Shown: positions 46,441-57,073, numbered from the stretch's first letter. The stretch: 64,000 nt of DNA from Lamellibrachia satsuma (GCA_033239005.1 BSQZ01000009.1:5643252-5707251), one strand, 5' to 3'. Made by a program: numbers and translations. Notes: a model not told the origin generated them from the letters alone.

Positions 46441-46934
46441 TAGCCAGATGATTTCACTTGTTGGCAATTTGACTAAGTTGCACAACTAATATTGTGGTGA
46501 ATACATGTATATGAAACAATTAGCAATAAACAAATTGTTTTTGTCATTATATGTAAGTAAAGCAAAGCTCTATGCTGATTCTGAACTGGTTGGAAGAATT
46601 CTTGTTGTTGTCTAGAGCTGATTGGTGCGAGGTGGGAAATAAAACAGTTTATTTTCTTAGGAAATAATGCATGATCAAGATAAACATGACATGGAATGGT
46701 GCAAAAACAATCCGTGCAATAACAAGCTGAGAACAGAATAACAGCTTGCGTTGAACCCCACAATACTCAACCTATACATTTCGGTAAGTTACCAGTGTGC
46801 CTGCTAAGAACAAATATTTAAAAATAGCAACTTACTTAGGTTCTGCCAGATATAAAAAATTATGGAAAATTACCTGACATATCTGTAGTTTGTCAAAATG
46901 AAAATGAACCTTTTATTACATAAACTTGGCATAT
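46441..46934. other. Gene-free stretch, nothing recognised
   Basis: The near-repeat ATTTCACTTGTTGRCARTTTGAC occurs twice (46410 and 46451). Otherwise nothing seen. Confidence 0.4.
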
Positions 46935-47093
46935 ACTGAAATGATAATATAAATAATATTGTGAGCTAGATTATATAATATAAATAATATTGTGAGCTAG
47001 ATGATATAATATAAATAATATTGTGAGCTAGATTATATAATATAAATAATATTGTGAGCTAGATTATATAATATAAATAATATTGTGAGCTAG
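46935..47093. repeat. 31-bp AT-rich minisatellite, ~5 copies
   Basis: Unit TATAATATAAATAATATTG plus TGAGCTAGATTA. A single-copy relative, GATATGGATATTGTAAGCTGGATTATCTGTA, lies at 47447-47478 after a similar lead-in (GGCATGTGCTGTAATGACG against GGCATATACTGAAATGATA), which suggests the unit was already part of a dispersed repeat. Confidence 0.9.
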
Positions 47094-47400
47094 AGTATCT
47101 GTATTTTATTACCTACTAGCCAAGCTACTAGACATTGCAATGGGAGAAAAGGCAGCCATTGCAAGAGGTTATTCATTGCAGTACTGAAACTTCGTACCAT
47201 ACGAACAAGTAGTTCCGTATAGTTATTCACATTGCTATGCATGGTTTCTTTCTTTCTGTTTAATACGTATGTAAGTACATATGTACCTACCCACTGCTGG
47301 GGGAATTTTTTTTTTTTTATTTGAATCATCCCCATGGTTTTTCAGCCCCATGCATGTGGAATTGACTGATATATGAAGGAACAAACAAACAAACAGAGTC
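47094..47400 (+). repeat. Dispersed repeat family F3, copy 1
   Basis: Shares CTACTAGCCAAGCTAC..., AAAAGGCAGCCATTGCAAGA, GGGGGAATTTTTTTT and GACTGATATATGAAGGAACA with 53680-54240 in the same order. Class unknown; the ACTAGCCGACTTACCCGGC start of the other copy resembles ends of widespread non-autonomous retroelements. Confidence 0.6.
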
Positions 47401-47689
47401 ACAAACTTATATATGACTTATAGAAGTGTGGCATGTGCTGTAATGACGATATGGATATTGTAAGCTGGATTATCTGTACTATTTCACCAATTAATTTGAC
47501 AACACCAGCTGATGGCAAGTGTGATAACCATTAGTTTGAGAGGCAGTTATGTTAACTGCAAGTCACTCCTCATGAAGCTAGCTGAAATAACTCGTAATTA
47601 ATGCCATGTTCTGTTGATGAAGTCCTCTTCAAGACATCTCCATCGTCTACTTATAATCATCATATTTAATAATCTGCCTTACTAAGTGC
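47401..47689. other. Nothing further recognised
   Basis: Contains the single-copy relative of the 31-bp unit (47447-47478). Confidence 0.4.
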
Positions 47690-49300
47690 AGTAGTGTAAT
47701 GACTAGAACATTGGACTCACAACTGAGAGGACTGGTTTGAATGCTCTCACTGTCGCTTTGAAGCTTGGGCAGTTGTGTTCACTCCTCTTGCCTCAGTTCA
47801 TACAGCTGTGCTCACTCCTCATTGCCTCAGTTCATACAGCTGTGTTCACTCCTCATTGCCTCAGTTCATACAGCTGTGCTCACTCCTCATTGCCTCAGTT
47901 CATACAGCTGTGCTCACTCCTCATTGCCTCATTTCATACAGCTGTGCTCACTCCTCATTGCCTCAGTTCATACAGCTGTGCTCACTCCTCATTGCCTCAG
48001 TTCATATGGCTGTGCTCACTCCTCATTGCCTCAGTTCATACAGCTGTGCTCACTCCTCATTGCCTCAGTTCATACAGCTGTGCTCACTCCTCATTGCCTC
48101 AGTTCATACAGCTGTGCTCACTCCTCAATGCCTCAGTTCATACAGCTGTGCTCACTCCTCATTGCCTCAGTTCATACAGCTGTGCTCACTCCTCATTGCC
48201 TCAGTTCATACAGCTGTGCTCACTCCTCATTGCCTCAGTTCATACAGCTGTGCTCACTCCTCATTGCCTCAGTTCATACAGCTGTGCTCACTCCTCATTG
48301 CCTCAGTTCATACAGCTGTGCTCACTCCTCATTGCCTCCGTTCATACTGCTGTGCTCACTCCTCATTGCCTCCGTTCATACAGCTGTGCTCACTCCTCAT
48401 TGCCTCAGTTCATACAGCTGTGCTCACTCCTCATTGCCTCAGTTCATACAGCTGTGCTCACTCCTCATTGCCTCAGTTCATACAGCTGTGCTCACTCCTC
48501 ATTGCCTCAGTTCATACAGCTGTGCTCACTCCTCATTGCCTCAGTTCATACAGCTGTGCTCACTCCTCATTGCCTCAGCTCATACAGCTGTGCTCACTCC
48601 TCATTGCCTCAGCTCATACAGCTGTGTTCACTCCTCATTGCCTCAGCTCATACAGCTGTGCTCACCCCTCATTGCCTCAGTTCATACAGCTGTGTTCACT
48701 CCTCATTGCCTCATTTCATACTGCTGTGTTCACTCCTCATTGCCTCAGTTCATACAGCTGTGTTCACTCCTCATTGCCTCAGCTCATACAGCTGTGTTCA
48801 CTCCGCATTGCCTCAGCTCATACAGCTGTGTTCACTCCTCATTGCCTCAGCTCATACAGCTGTGCTCACCCCTCATTGCCTCAGTTCATACAGCTGTGTT
48901 CACTCCTCATTGCCTCATTTCATACTGCTGTGTTCACTCCTCATTGCCTCAGTTCATACAGCTGTGTTCACTCCTCATTGCCTCAGCTCATACAGCTGTG
49001 TTCACTCCGCATTGCCTCAGCTCATACAGCTGTGTTCACTCCTCATTGCCTCAGTTCATACAGCTGTGTTCACTCCTCATTGCCTCAGCTCATACAGCTG
49101 TGTTCACTCCTCATTGCCTCAGTTCATACAGCTGTGTTCACTCCTCATTGCCTCAGCTCATACAGCTGTGTTCACTCCTCATTGCCTCAGTTCATACAGT
49201 TGTGTTCACTCCTCATTGCCTCAGTTCATATAGCTGTGTAAACGAGTACCTGGCTATAGACAGTATTGGATATATGTGAAGGAATAGTCTTAAATTGCTT
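47690..49300 (+). mobile_element. tRNA-derived SINE split by a minisatellite
   Basis: The head reads GCAGTAGTGTAATGACTAGAA (box A-like) and GGACTGGTTTGAATGCTC (box B-like), with tRNA spacing. It continues into CGCTTTGAAGCTTGGGCAGTT, matching CGTTTCGAAGCTTGGGCAATT in the 9-kb SINE. Just there the sequence becomes the 34-bp array. Beyond the array, GTGTAAACGAGTACCTGGCTA resembles the next SINE body segment. The array therefore sits inside one SINE. Confidence 0.7.
47765..49240. repeat. 34-bp minisatellite, ~43 copies, inside a SINE
   Basis: Unit TTCATACAGCTGTGCTCAC followed by TCCTCATTGCCTCAG. The 5' half of the array uses GCTGTGCTCAC and TTCATA, while the 3' half shifts to GCTGTGTTCAC and CTCATA. 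A six-unit block is duplicated: rare variants CTCACCCCTC (48661, 48865) and CTCCGCATTG (48801, 49005) recur at exactly 204 bp. Because 34 is not a multiple of three and the unit lacks stops, all three + frames are open for nearly 500 codons. These are not genes. Confidence 0.97.
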
Positions 49301-49780
49301 AGTAATTGCAATTTGGCTGAATTTTTCCCAGAGAAGTTGTGTTAGTGTTGGAATGGACAGGTCAGTGTAAAGTGTTTTGAGTGGTTCCAGTGACTGGATG
49401 CTGTGCTATGTAAGAACTTACTGGGGAAGTTACTGTTACTTTTATGTAAGTTCAGCTTTTGACGCTGCTGATCTGATATAAACTGTATATAACATACAAC
49501 AGTTTATAATAGCGGATGTTTATTTTTGTGACTTCAGCTGCTTACATTTATCAATTTCCATTGGAAGCTAGATGTGTTGAGTCTATTTACGGTAATTTAA
49601 GATTAAATATTATACAACTAATGTAATATACCAGTGTTATCTCAAATTTAGGACCATGTTTACTGATAATCTGATGAGTTTATCTTTTTGTATGGAGGAT
49701 TTAGCTTTCTAATTTCAGATTTATTTGATCACAAATCCTCCAATTAGTGCAATGTTCACTTATCATTAACATCATGAAAA
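49301..49780. other. Gene-free stretch, nothing recognised
   Basis: AT-rich, without features. Confidence 0.4.
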
Positions 49781-49870
49781 AATGGTTGGACTCCCGATAA
49801 GGCAATGGCCTCCTTGTCCATTTACCACCTGGAACATGTAGTTTGGATTGCAATCTTGTTAAATGTTAAA
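49781..49870 (+). mobile_element. 3' tail fragment of the CR1-type LINE family
   Basis: TGGTTGGACTCCCGATAAGG, CTTGTCCATTTACCACCTGG and GCAATCTTGTTAAA match the shared LINE 3' tail. It is a tiny 5'-truncated copy. Confidence 0.65.
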
Positions 49871-50324
49871 TCTAAATCATTATAACATCTGAGGCCAAAC
49901 AGCCTAACTAGCGATAATATGCGCTAAATCTAACATGCGCTCATTTTATATCTGGTATTTTGAATGGAGGGGGTAGTGAGAGGATGAGGTTAAATATCAT
50001 TCACACCAAATCAGAGTATTACTTTAGTGGCGATAGGCTAATTTAAAAAGTGTAAAGTGGTTTTAACCTTGTCATGTAGAAAACAACAATCCAATAACAA
50101 CACTCAGAATAGTAAGGAAATAACATTTCCATGCAGATCAATATAATTACATCAGTAGAAACTGTGTCAATCAAAGTGTCTAACATGCTGTTGTTGAAGA
50201 TGTCATAGATAACATACGTTACTGTCACTGTAATATTGTATGAGATTTGTATACCTCTTAACAGATCTTAATACCATGTTGTATACAACAGAGCAGTACC
50301 AAAGTATACACTAACACATGTCAG
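49871..50324. other. Gene-free stretch, nothing recognised
   Basis: No coding or repeat signal. Confidence 0.4.
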
Positions 50325-50575
50325 TAGTCGAGGTATCGCCTAAAATGGTAGCACAGTAACGTGGCAGTTTACAATAGAGCACTGCTGTTGCTGTAAGGGA
50401 ACTGAGGCAACTTCGCTTACCCCAAATCGATGGTGTCTTGGAAGACACAATAAAAGCCGTTGGTCCCTTCTCCCTCATCTGATGTCTATGCAAAGGGAAG
50501 TAAACAATCCCACATAAATGTGCAACATTTGGTTGAGTCACAGAGTTGTGGTTTCTGTCTATAACACTGATTCTT
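50325..50575 (+). mobile_element. SINE, degenerate head, clear body
   Basis: The body contains GGTGTCTTGGAAGACACAATA, AAAGCCGTTGGTCCCTTCT and ATGTCTATGCAAAGGGAAGT, then AAACAATCCCACAT. The same order (inverted) is found at 55150-55385, and GTGTC...GACAC plus CCGTTGGTCC also in the 9-kb SINE. The tRNA-like head (about 50360-50420) is poor. Confidence 0.55.
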
Positions 50576-50581
50576 GTTACC

Positions 50582-51010
50582 CCCCACGGCCGGAGCTGCT
50601 TCCTGGCCGGATCTGCCTCCTGGCTGGAGCTGCTTCCTGGCTGGAGCTGCTTCCTGGCCGGAGCTGCTTCCTGGTCGGAGCTGCTTCCTGGCCGGAGCTG
50701 CTTCCTGGCCGGAGTTGCTTCCTGGCCGGAGCTGCTTCATGGCCGGAGCTGCTTCCTGGCCGGAGCTGCTTCCTGGCCGGAGCTGCTTCCTGGCCAGAGC
50801 TGCTTCCTGGCCGGAGCTGCTTCCTGGCCGGAGCTGCTTCCTGGCCGGAGCTGCTTCCTGGCCGTAGCTGCTTCCTGGCCGTAGCTGCTTCCTGGCCGTA
50901 GCTGCTTCCTGGCCGTAGCTGCTTCCTGGCCGGAGCTGCTTCCTGGCCGGAGCTGCTTCCTGGCCGGAGCTGCTTCATGGCTGGAGCTGCTTCATGGCCG
51001 GAACTGCTTC
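50582..51010. repeat. 17-bp minisatellite, ~25 copies, abutting a SINE
   Basis: Unit CTTCCTGGCCGGAGCTG with point variants; a run of GGCCGTAGCTG variants is clustered at 50863-50925. GC-rich, with the self-complementary AGCT and GGCC. Open frames such as ASWPELLPG are repeat products. Confidence 0.97.
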
Positions 51011-51539
51011 CCAGTGGGACATTTAAGTGGTGCCGAGCAGGCAGTGTGGGCAGCAGTAATGGCATAACTGACTCCCTACAGGAGTCTGCAGCAGTACAAG
51101 GTATCAATTAAACATAACTCGATAAATAGCAGAACAATATCTCAACCTAGTGACATAAAAACGCTGACTGGATGTGCCGCAGTAAGAGTTCATTTCTATT
51201 TTAATTTGTTGAAAAATCACCCAGTCATGACCTAGACTTAATTAGTCATGACCTAGACTTAATTAGCAACTGACACTTGCATTGAATGCTACATGCATTA
51301 TGTTGCATTAATGATATCACGCTTATTTTATACACAATGATACATTTAATCATGTTTACTTTAACCAGCTTGTCTCTGTGGATGACTTGTCCATCATCAG
51401 TGTTATTTGCTATTTCTGCTGGACTTCCCATTTGAGATAATATCAATCATTCATCTCAGGATAAAAATAGAAACATACCTATCCATCACTGGCATGCAAC
51501 AGTATATGAAATACTGCTTCTGTTTCTATACTTCCAACT
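51011..51539. other. Gene-free stretch, nothing recognised
   Basis: GTCATGACCTAGACTTAATTAG is directly repeated at 51225 and 51246. No gene. Confidence 0.4.
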
Positions 51540-53345
51540 TAGTTCATTAGCAGTTCCAGATGCTAAGTTTCAGGAGGCTGAATCAGACTATTTAGGGCAG
51601 TTAATTGTAACTCCAGAAATGGTACCTAAAAATAAAGGCAATGAAGGATAATAAATCACCTGGAGCAGATGGAATTCCACCAAAACTACTAATGGAAACT
51701 GTAGAAAAAATTAGTGTACCACTTGCAAGAATGTTTAACAAATAAGTCAGAGAATTACAGACCAGTGAGCTTAACATCAGTGATTTGTAAATTATTACAA
51801 AGGTTAATTAAAGACCGTTTGGTGGGCATAAATTAGTAAATCCATCTCAACATGGATTCCTAAAAGCGATGTCATGCTCAACAAATATGTTTTTTTGAAG
51901 AAATCACTAAGTGGATAGATGAGGGATCACAAGTAGATGTTATCTACTTAGATTTTCAGAAAGCTTTCGACAAAGTGCCACATCAAAGATTACTACTTAA
52001 ATTAAAAGCCCTTGGTATCAGGATGGCATAATCGGCTGGATAGAACAATGGCTGACTGATTGAAGACAGCGTATTGTAGTAGATGGGAAGGTTTCAAACT
52101 AGAAATCAGTTTTGAGTGTGGTTCTTATAAGGATCAGTATTTGGACCTTTATGCTTAATATATATCAATAACTTGGATGATAATATAACAAGCAGTGTAC
52201 TGAAATTTGCAGATGACACAAAAGTGCTTAGAAAGGTTAACAATGATGATGGTAAATAACATTTACAAAGCGATGTAGACAAATTAGTTAAATGGTCTGA
52301 AAAATGGCAGATGTTATTAAATTTTGGGAAATGTAAATGCTTACACAGGAACTTGGATGTAAACTATATAATGGGAGATACTGTTCTAGATACTACTATA
52401 AAAGAAAATGACTTAGGAGTAACAATAAGTGCTGATATGAAAGTTTAAGAGCAGTGTGGTATTGCAGCTTCAAAGGGTAATCAAATTCTTGGGTTGATTA
52501 GGAGAAATATAACATGCAAGGAAAAAAGCTAATTATAGCTGTGTGTAAAGCAATAGTTAGGCCTCATTTAGAATATTGTGTACAAGCTTGGAGACCATAT
52601 CATAAGAAGGACATAGGTGTGCTTGAACAAATACAGAGGAGAGCAACTAAAATGATTCCAGAACAGAGAAACCTTAGTTATAAAGAATGCCAAAGAGAAT
52701 GTGGTTTAACAACCCTAGAGGCAATGAGGTTAAGGGAGGTCAAATTGTAGTTTTTATGATATTGAATGGGCATGAAAATATTGATAGAAATATTTTTTTC
52801 TCTCGAGAAATATAGTAGAACTAGAGGACATGAGGTGACATTAATAAAGCAGCAGTGGATCCAAGGAGTCCTATTTCCCCCTGGGCAATGGAGGGTGCAT
52901 CTTAGACCCCCCTGTGTCCGTTGCAAATATTATGGTAATGGAACACGCGTATATAGGCCCACATCAGAACTAGTGTCAATGTAAATACTAAAGTATTAGC
53001 AACCCGCTAATAGTAACCCTTATAGCATGTGTCCCCCGCCCCGTTCATAAGTAGAATGACATACAATGTCTATGACTGACTGAGACCTCCTGCCAATAAG
53101 TCTGTATCTGCCCCTGTCAAAGATCAGTGTAGATTGGATATCAGGAAGTACTCATTCTCACAAAGAATGGAACCCGTTATCTGGAGATTGTGTAACTGCT
53201 AGCATTGTGAATATGTTTAAAAACAAGGTTGACACATATCTCAGGAGGGCGGGTTACACATAGATGTAATGTTGGACTCTCAATACGTCTATGTCCACTT
53301 GCCATTTGGGCCATTGCCTTGGATGGCAATCTTGTTAAACTTCAT
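51540..53345 (+). mobile_element. CR1/Jockey-type LINE, 5'-truncated, RT to 3' end
   Basis: Begins abruptly in the linker (LAVPDAKFQEAESDYLGQLI), with RT text NKSPGADGIPPKLLMETVE and, after a deletion, DFQKAFDKVPHQRLLLKLKA. The catalytic box is intact as FADDTKVL (about 52205). The C-terminal frame 52514-52750 carries IVRPHLEYCVQAWRPYHKK and LEQIQRRATKMIPEQRNL. The shared 3' tail (53265-53345) ends GCAATCTTGTTAAA. Stops, frameshifts and a 264-bp insertion (52853-53116) inactivate it. It has no AT expansion, so it shows the ancestral state of the two microsatellite seeds. Confidence 0.9.
52853..53116. mobile_element. MITE inserted in LINE C-terminal region
   Basis: The LINE frame breaks after VTLIK and resumes at DQCRLDIRKYSF. 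The intervening 264 bases start CAGTGGATCCAAGGAG and end TCTGTATCTGCCCCTG. The reverse complement of the end is CAGGGGCAGATACAGA, an imperfect inverted terminus typical of hAT-like GGATCCA MITEs. Flanking AATAAAG and GTCAAAG may be a degraded target duplication. Confidence 0.6.
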
Positions 53346-53679
53346 TGTATATCAATCAATCATCTTAGCGAAAAAGTAGTGAAATGTGCACAGTCTGATA
53401 ATTGTTATCATAAAATCAAGATATATCAATTACATAAACTATTATTATCTATCTTGACTGCCCAAATATGTTTTATTGAACCACAGTTGTTTCATGTCAT
53501 TTGAGCGTTATCTATTTTATATGTTTAATTTGAACGATAAAATTCAAATATCATGTTTACATCGCATGGTAAACAGCAATGTCGAGATTCAAATACAGAT
53601 AACAATCAAACTATATTTAAAAAATTCATTCGACAAATTTGGGTGGTGAAGATGTTATTTGAATAGATACATTTTAAAC
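53346..53679. other. Gene-free AT-rich stretch
   Basis: No feature recognised. Confidence 0.4.
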
Positions 53680-54240
53680 TATACTAGCCGACTTACCCGG
53701 CATTGCACGGGACAGAAAGGCAGCCACTGCAAGATCGTATGCCTCCGTGCAATACGTAGTTGAATTTTTGTAGGACAATGCCAATGGCAATAACAACTTC
53801 ATGCCCCAAAAATCATGTATAACTGCCGGTTTCATGAAGGGTTCATATGTGGCCGTTTGACGTAGATCGTTTAACTCACAACAATTGAAGATAACATACA
53901 TGTCCTCGGCATGCCCCACGCTGAGTCAGACATGGAACAGACTTCACACTCCACAGGAGAGAGTGCAACGATTTCTCTTCTGTGAGCATGAATGATTGCT
54001 AGATCGTTGCACATTGTTCAATCATATCAATCATATCATAACAATTGCTCATACTATTGTTTCTGAGTTGTGTGATCTATGTCAAATGTCCACATACATA
54101 ACATTCCCACCTCCGCGAGGGAATTTAGATTTTTTTACTGTGCGAAATATCCCTGTGGACCCCCGGGCATGCCTTCAAAATTGTAGCCCCATAAATACAA
54201 AACTGACTGAGATACGAGGGAACATACAGGTGTATTAATA
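53680..54240 (+). repeat. Dispersed repeat family F3, copy 2
   Basis: Starts ACTATACTAGCCGACTTACC, CGGCATTGCACGGGAC, GAAAGGCAGCCACTGCAAGA and ends near GACTGAGATACGAGGGAACA. The order matches 47094-47400, but this copy is longer. The left arm of a long inverted repeat lies inside it. Confidence 0.6.
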
Positions 54241-54546
54241 TATTGAACTATTTCATTTAACTCCTGCCCTTGGCTGTCACCCAGCCCAGTAAACACTGAT
54301 GCATGCCCAATGTAACTCAGCCTTCCAGAAGTTGCCATCGATCGTAGCTGGCATGTCCATTTGATTGTGGAACAAAGGTCCACGACTCTGATGTCAAGAA
54401 ATCAATATAATTGAACAATGTGCAACGATCTAGCAATCATTCATTCTCACAGAAGAGAAATCGTTGCACTTTCTCCTGTGGAGTGTGAAGTCTGTTCCAT
54501 GTCTGAGTATGTCAAGTCTGACTCAGCGTGGGGCATGCCAAGGACA
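53901..54546. repeat. Long inverted repeat, arms ~122 and ~137 bp
   Basis: Left arm 53901-54022 and right arm 54410-54546 are reverse complements at roughly 95% identity over their shared length. Landmarks: TGTCCTCGGCATGCCCCACG, CACTCCACAGGAGAGAGTGC, GATTGCTAGATCGTTGCAC and ATTGTTCAAT. The right arm has an extra ~14 bases (near GAGTATGTCAAGTCTGAC). The spacer is 387 bp. It looks recent because divergence between the arms is small. Confidence 0.85.
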
Positions 54547-54897
54547 TAATAATTTGGCCATATAAACTTAACAGGATTACCCGTTTTAAAGGGTATATTT
54601 ATTTCCCAGTATTAGGAGGTACTGTAGAAAATGTTGTTGATAAATTATTATTTTTGCAGCGATTAAATCGACTGTATCTAAAAACAAACCTGATTGCGAT
54701 GTCAGCTAGATTGTTTTAAAGAACCTATGTGGGAGTTGCCATCTAAGTGTCTGAGATTTGCCACAAATTGGTTATTATGGTCTACTAAAATTTGTTTGAA
54801 TGTGTTATTTAGGTATTGCAGAATGAAGCAAATAGATCGTATATACATGATTCTATTTAACTGAACTATGCACTGCTTTTATTTACTTAGTGATGTA
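54547..54897. other. Gene-free stretch, nothing recognised
   Basis: AT-rich; a 63-codon frame (54528-54719) has no motif. Confidence 0.4.
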
Positions 54898-55089
54898 CAG
54901 TGGAACGTAATTATTAGGGTCACCCTCAGAACTGGACGAAAGTCCCATGAATAGCAAATTTATTCTCGATACTTAATGTTGTGTACTTTATTGTTATAGA
55001 AATAATTGGGGACTGTCCCATAGTGACCATGATGTTGAGGTAGTAGTGAGGTAGTATTACTTAGGTGACTGTAAAGCGAGGTTCAACTG
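54898..55089. mobile_element. pogo/Tigger-type MITE, 192 bp
   Basis: Left end TA|CAGTGGAACGTAATTATTAG, then GGTCACCCTCAGAACTGGAC. Right end GTAAAGCGAGGTTCAACTG|TA. The inverted termini CAGTGGAAC and CAGTTGAACCTCGC and the TA flanks fit pogo-type elements, whose termini usually read CAGTGGAACCTCG. Non-autonomous. Confidence 0.65.
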
Positions 55090-55149
55090 TATTTACATCA
55101 GAGAGAATTGTGCTCAACTGTCTTCATCAATCCATTACACGGTATTGAG

Positions 55150-55385
55150 TATATCATTCCTGTGTGAGTGTGTAATTATAAATGGAGAATGTCTGAGGAG
55201 TTGTAGCAAAACTAATACAACAGAACACATTTTCTCCCTGTGTAGGATCGTTTCCTTTCTTTTGCATAGACACCACAAAGAAGGAACCTATGGCTATAAG
55301 GGTCTGATCCAAAAGACACATACTTCCAACATTATTCCTTTATGCCAGATGCAACCGTTGAGCCACCACATCAATTAGTCATCAT
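55150..55385 (-). mobile_element. SINE, minus strand
   Basis: On the minus strand: GTGGTGGCTCAACGGTTGCAT (box A-like), a body with ATGTGTCTTTTGGATCAGAC, TAGGTTCCTTCTTTGTGG, TGTCTATGCAAAAGAAAGG and AAACGATCCTACACA. It parallels the body at 50440-50515. Box B is weak. Confidence 0.5.
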
Positions 55386-55460
55386 AATTTGTCATCATGT
55401 GTGACTATGAAGTCCACAGGGCAGCCCTACTTCCTCTGAGCATTGTTCTGAGTTATCTCC

Positions 55461-55574
55461 CTTTCGTGCATCGATCCATTGATCTCCTCTGAATATCTCT
55501 TTCCTGCATTGATCCATTGATCTCCTCTGCACCTCTCTTTAATGCATCAATCCATTGATCTCCTCTGCATCATT
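55461..55574. repeat. 38-bp tandem repeat, 3 copies
   Basis: Unit CTTTCCTGCATTGATCCATT followed by GATCTCCTCTGCACCTCT, three imperfect copies. It directly abuts the LINE fragment below. Confidence 0.85.
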
Positions 55575-55990
55575 AGCTGTCTTTTTTCCTTTCTTCCTGA
55601 TTGTCCCCCTGTTTACATTTCCTTCAATATCCTCCACAGGTTCATCGCATAACACATGAGGAAGAAACTTCCAGTTCCTCTTCTGCGCTACTATTTCAGA
55701 ATTACAGAAATCCACTCTGTCTAAGAAGGACCCTGTTTGTAACATAATAATGATAGGATGAAGTGTAGCCCTAGCTGCAGTTAGTGGCATCTCCTTGCAA
55801 TCTCTCGCTTGATGTCCCCCATCCGTCCAGTGCTTCATGTTGTCAGTCCATCCCATTTTTCTTCTACCTCTTTGGCTTTTCATGGTGGTTTTCTCTCTAT
55901 GCTGCCAAGTACCAGATTCTCGTGTCTAACGGCTGTAGTTAGCTTTCTTTCTTTTCTTCATGGAACCATTATGTCTGACGCAAATGTTAG
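55575..55990 (-). mobile_element. LINE ORF2 C-terminal fragment
   Basis: The minus-strand frame from 55883 starts KSQRGRRKMGWTDNMKHW, then TDGGHQARDCKEM and LTAARATLHPI, the GR.R..W.DN...WT motif of LINE ORF2 C-termini. Homologous to 23600-23830. Frameshifted and short. Confidence 0.6.
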
Positions 55991-56758
55991 TCTTTCTCTG
56001 CATCCTGATTATTCTAAACATTCTGTGTCATGCCCTCATGATGGCCACATCAGAAGTGAAATATGTAATATGCATTTCTAATTCCAGCTAGTTCATAGCA
56101 CTCAGTACATTTCATTAACTGACTATAGTTTGTATTTATATTTTGGTCAACAGAATCTGATGGGCTTATGATTCCAGTTATTGGCCTATTTTCTAATATC
56201 TCTCCACGCTGACCTTCTGTGCTGGCACAGATTGTGAACACTGCCAGGGTACACTTCATCCTCAGTGAGAGTTTTATGTACACAATTAAAGAGATGGGAC
56301 ATATATTAATACGGCCATCTGATCAACAAGGGATAAACAGTCTTCAAAGTTGAGAGTCAGGTTTATACACCAACCATACCATGTCAGTGTAAGATCGTCC
56401 CAAGATATTTCAAATCGATGTTGTGCAGCTGTTTCCATATAGTTTCTGTCTTGCTGTAAGAGAGATGTGTTGTATAACCTTACTCTAGACAGAGATCTTC
56501 TTCAGCCAGAACTTACAAATTTGTCACTTGGCTGAATGATTGTTTGTAGTTTCCGGCTGCACTTAGTAGAACACATTGCAAAGCAGACCAGCCTTTCCTG
56601 TGGGGTTAGATCACTCTTTTACTTCCAGGTTCATAGTGAATAAAGTACCAGAGATTGTACTCCATTTTTGTTCTTTGCTGAATGCTTAATCTTTGACCAT
56701 GATTCACATCCATGAAATAAAGAATTTTTCACTATTTGCACTGGAATCAGATTTCATG
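55991..56758. other. Gene-free stretch, nothing recognised
   Basis: Short frames only. Confidence 0.4.
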
Positions 56759-57073
56759 TACCGTATTTGACCTAATAATCATACAGTATGCTTGAAAACA
56801 AATTGGGCCGTGGAAAATGTCAAGGAATCTGTTCTCATAAGTGTACACCAAATTTTTTTTCTCTAGACAATAAGGTAACTGTTTAAAACCAGAGTGGTGT
56901 CTTAGTGACTAGTGTAGAACAACTGAAAAGTGGTGCCAACTGTTAAACACAAGATGGCGCCACTTTTCAGTTGTTCCACACTGGTCAAATTACAATAATT
57001 ATGGAACCTGTTGATTAAAAAAGGGGATGTACACAAATTAGGGCATGTACACTTAATAGGTTGGATACGATAC
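56759..57073. mobile_element. MITE with outer TIRs and a central 33-bp hairpin
   Basis: Outer ends TACCGTATTTGACCTAATAA and its partner, ATTAGGGCATGTACACTTAA then TAGGTTGGATACGATA. TA dinucleotides flank it. In the centre, 56906-56938 (TGACTAGTGTAGAACAACTG...) pairs with 56955-56987 (...CAGTTGTTCCACACTGGTCA) as a nearly perfect 33-bp stem with a 16-base loop. A second copy without the hairpin lies at 43148-43350. Confidence 0.75.

Noticed and set aside
47737..49279. Three overlapping ~490-504-codon open frames
   Set aside because: They are the three readings of one stop-free 34-bp tandem repeat (period not divisible by three), not proteins.
50486..51107. Frames of repeated ASWPELLPG or GSSSGQEAAPARKQL words
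   Set aside because: Readings of the 17-bp minisatellite.
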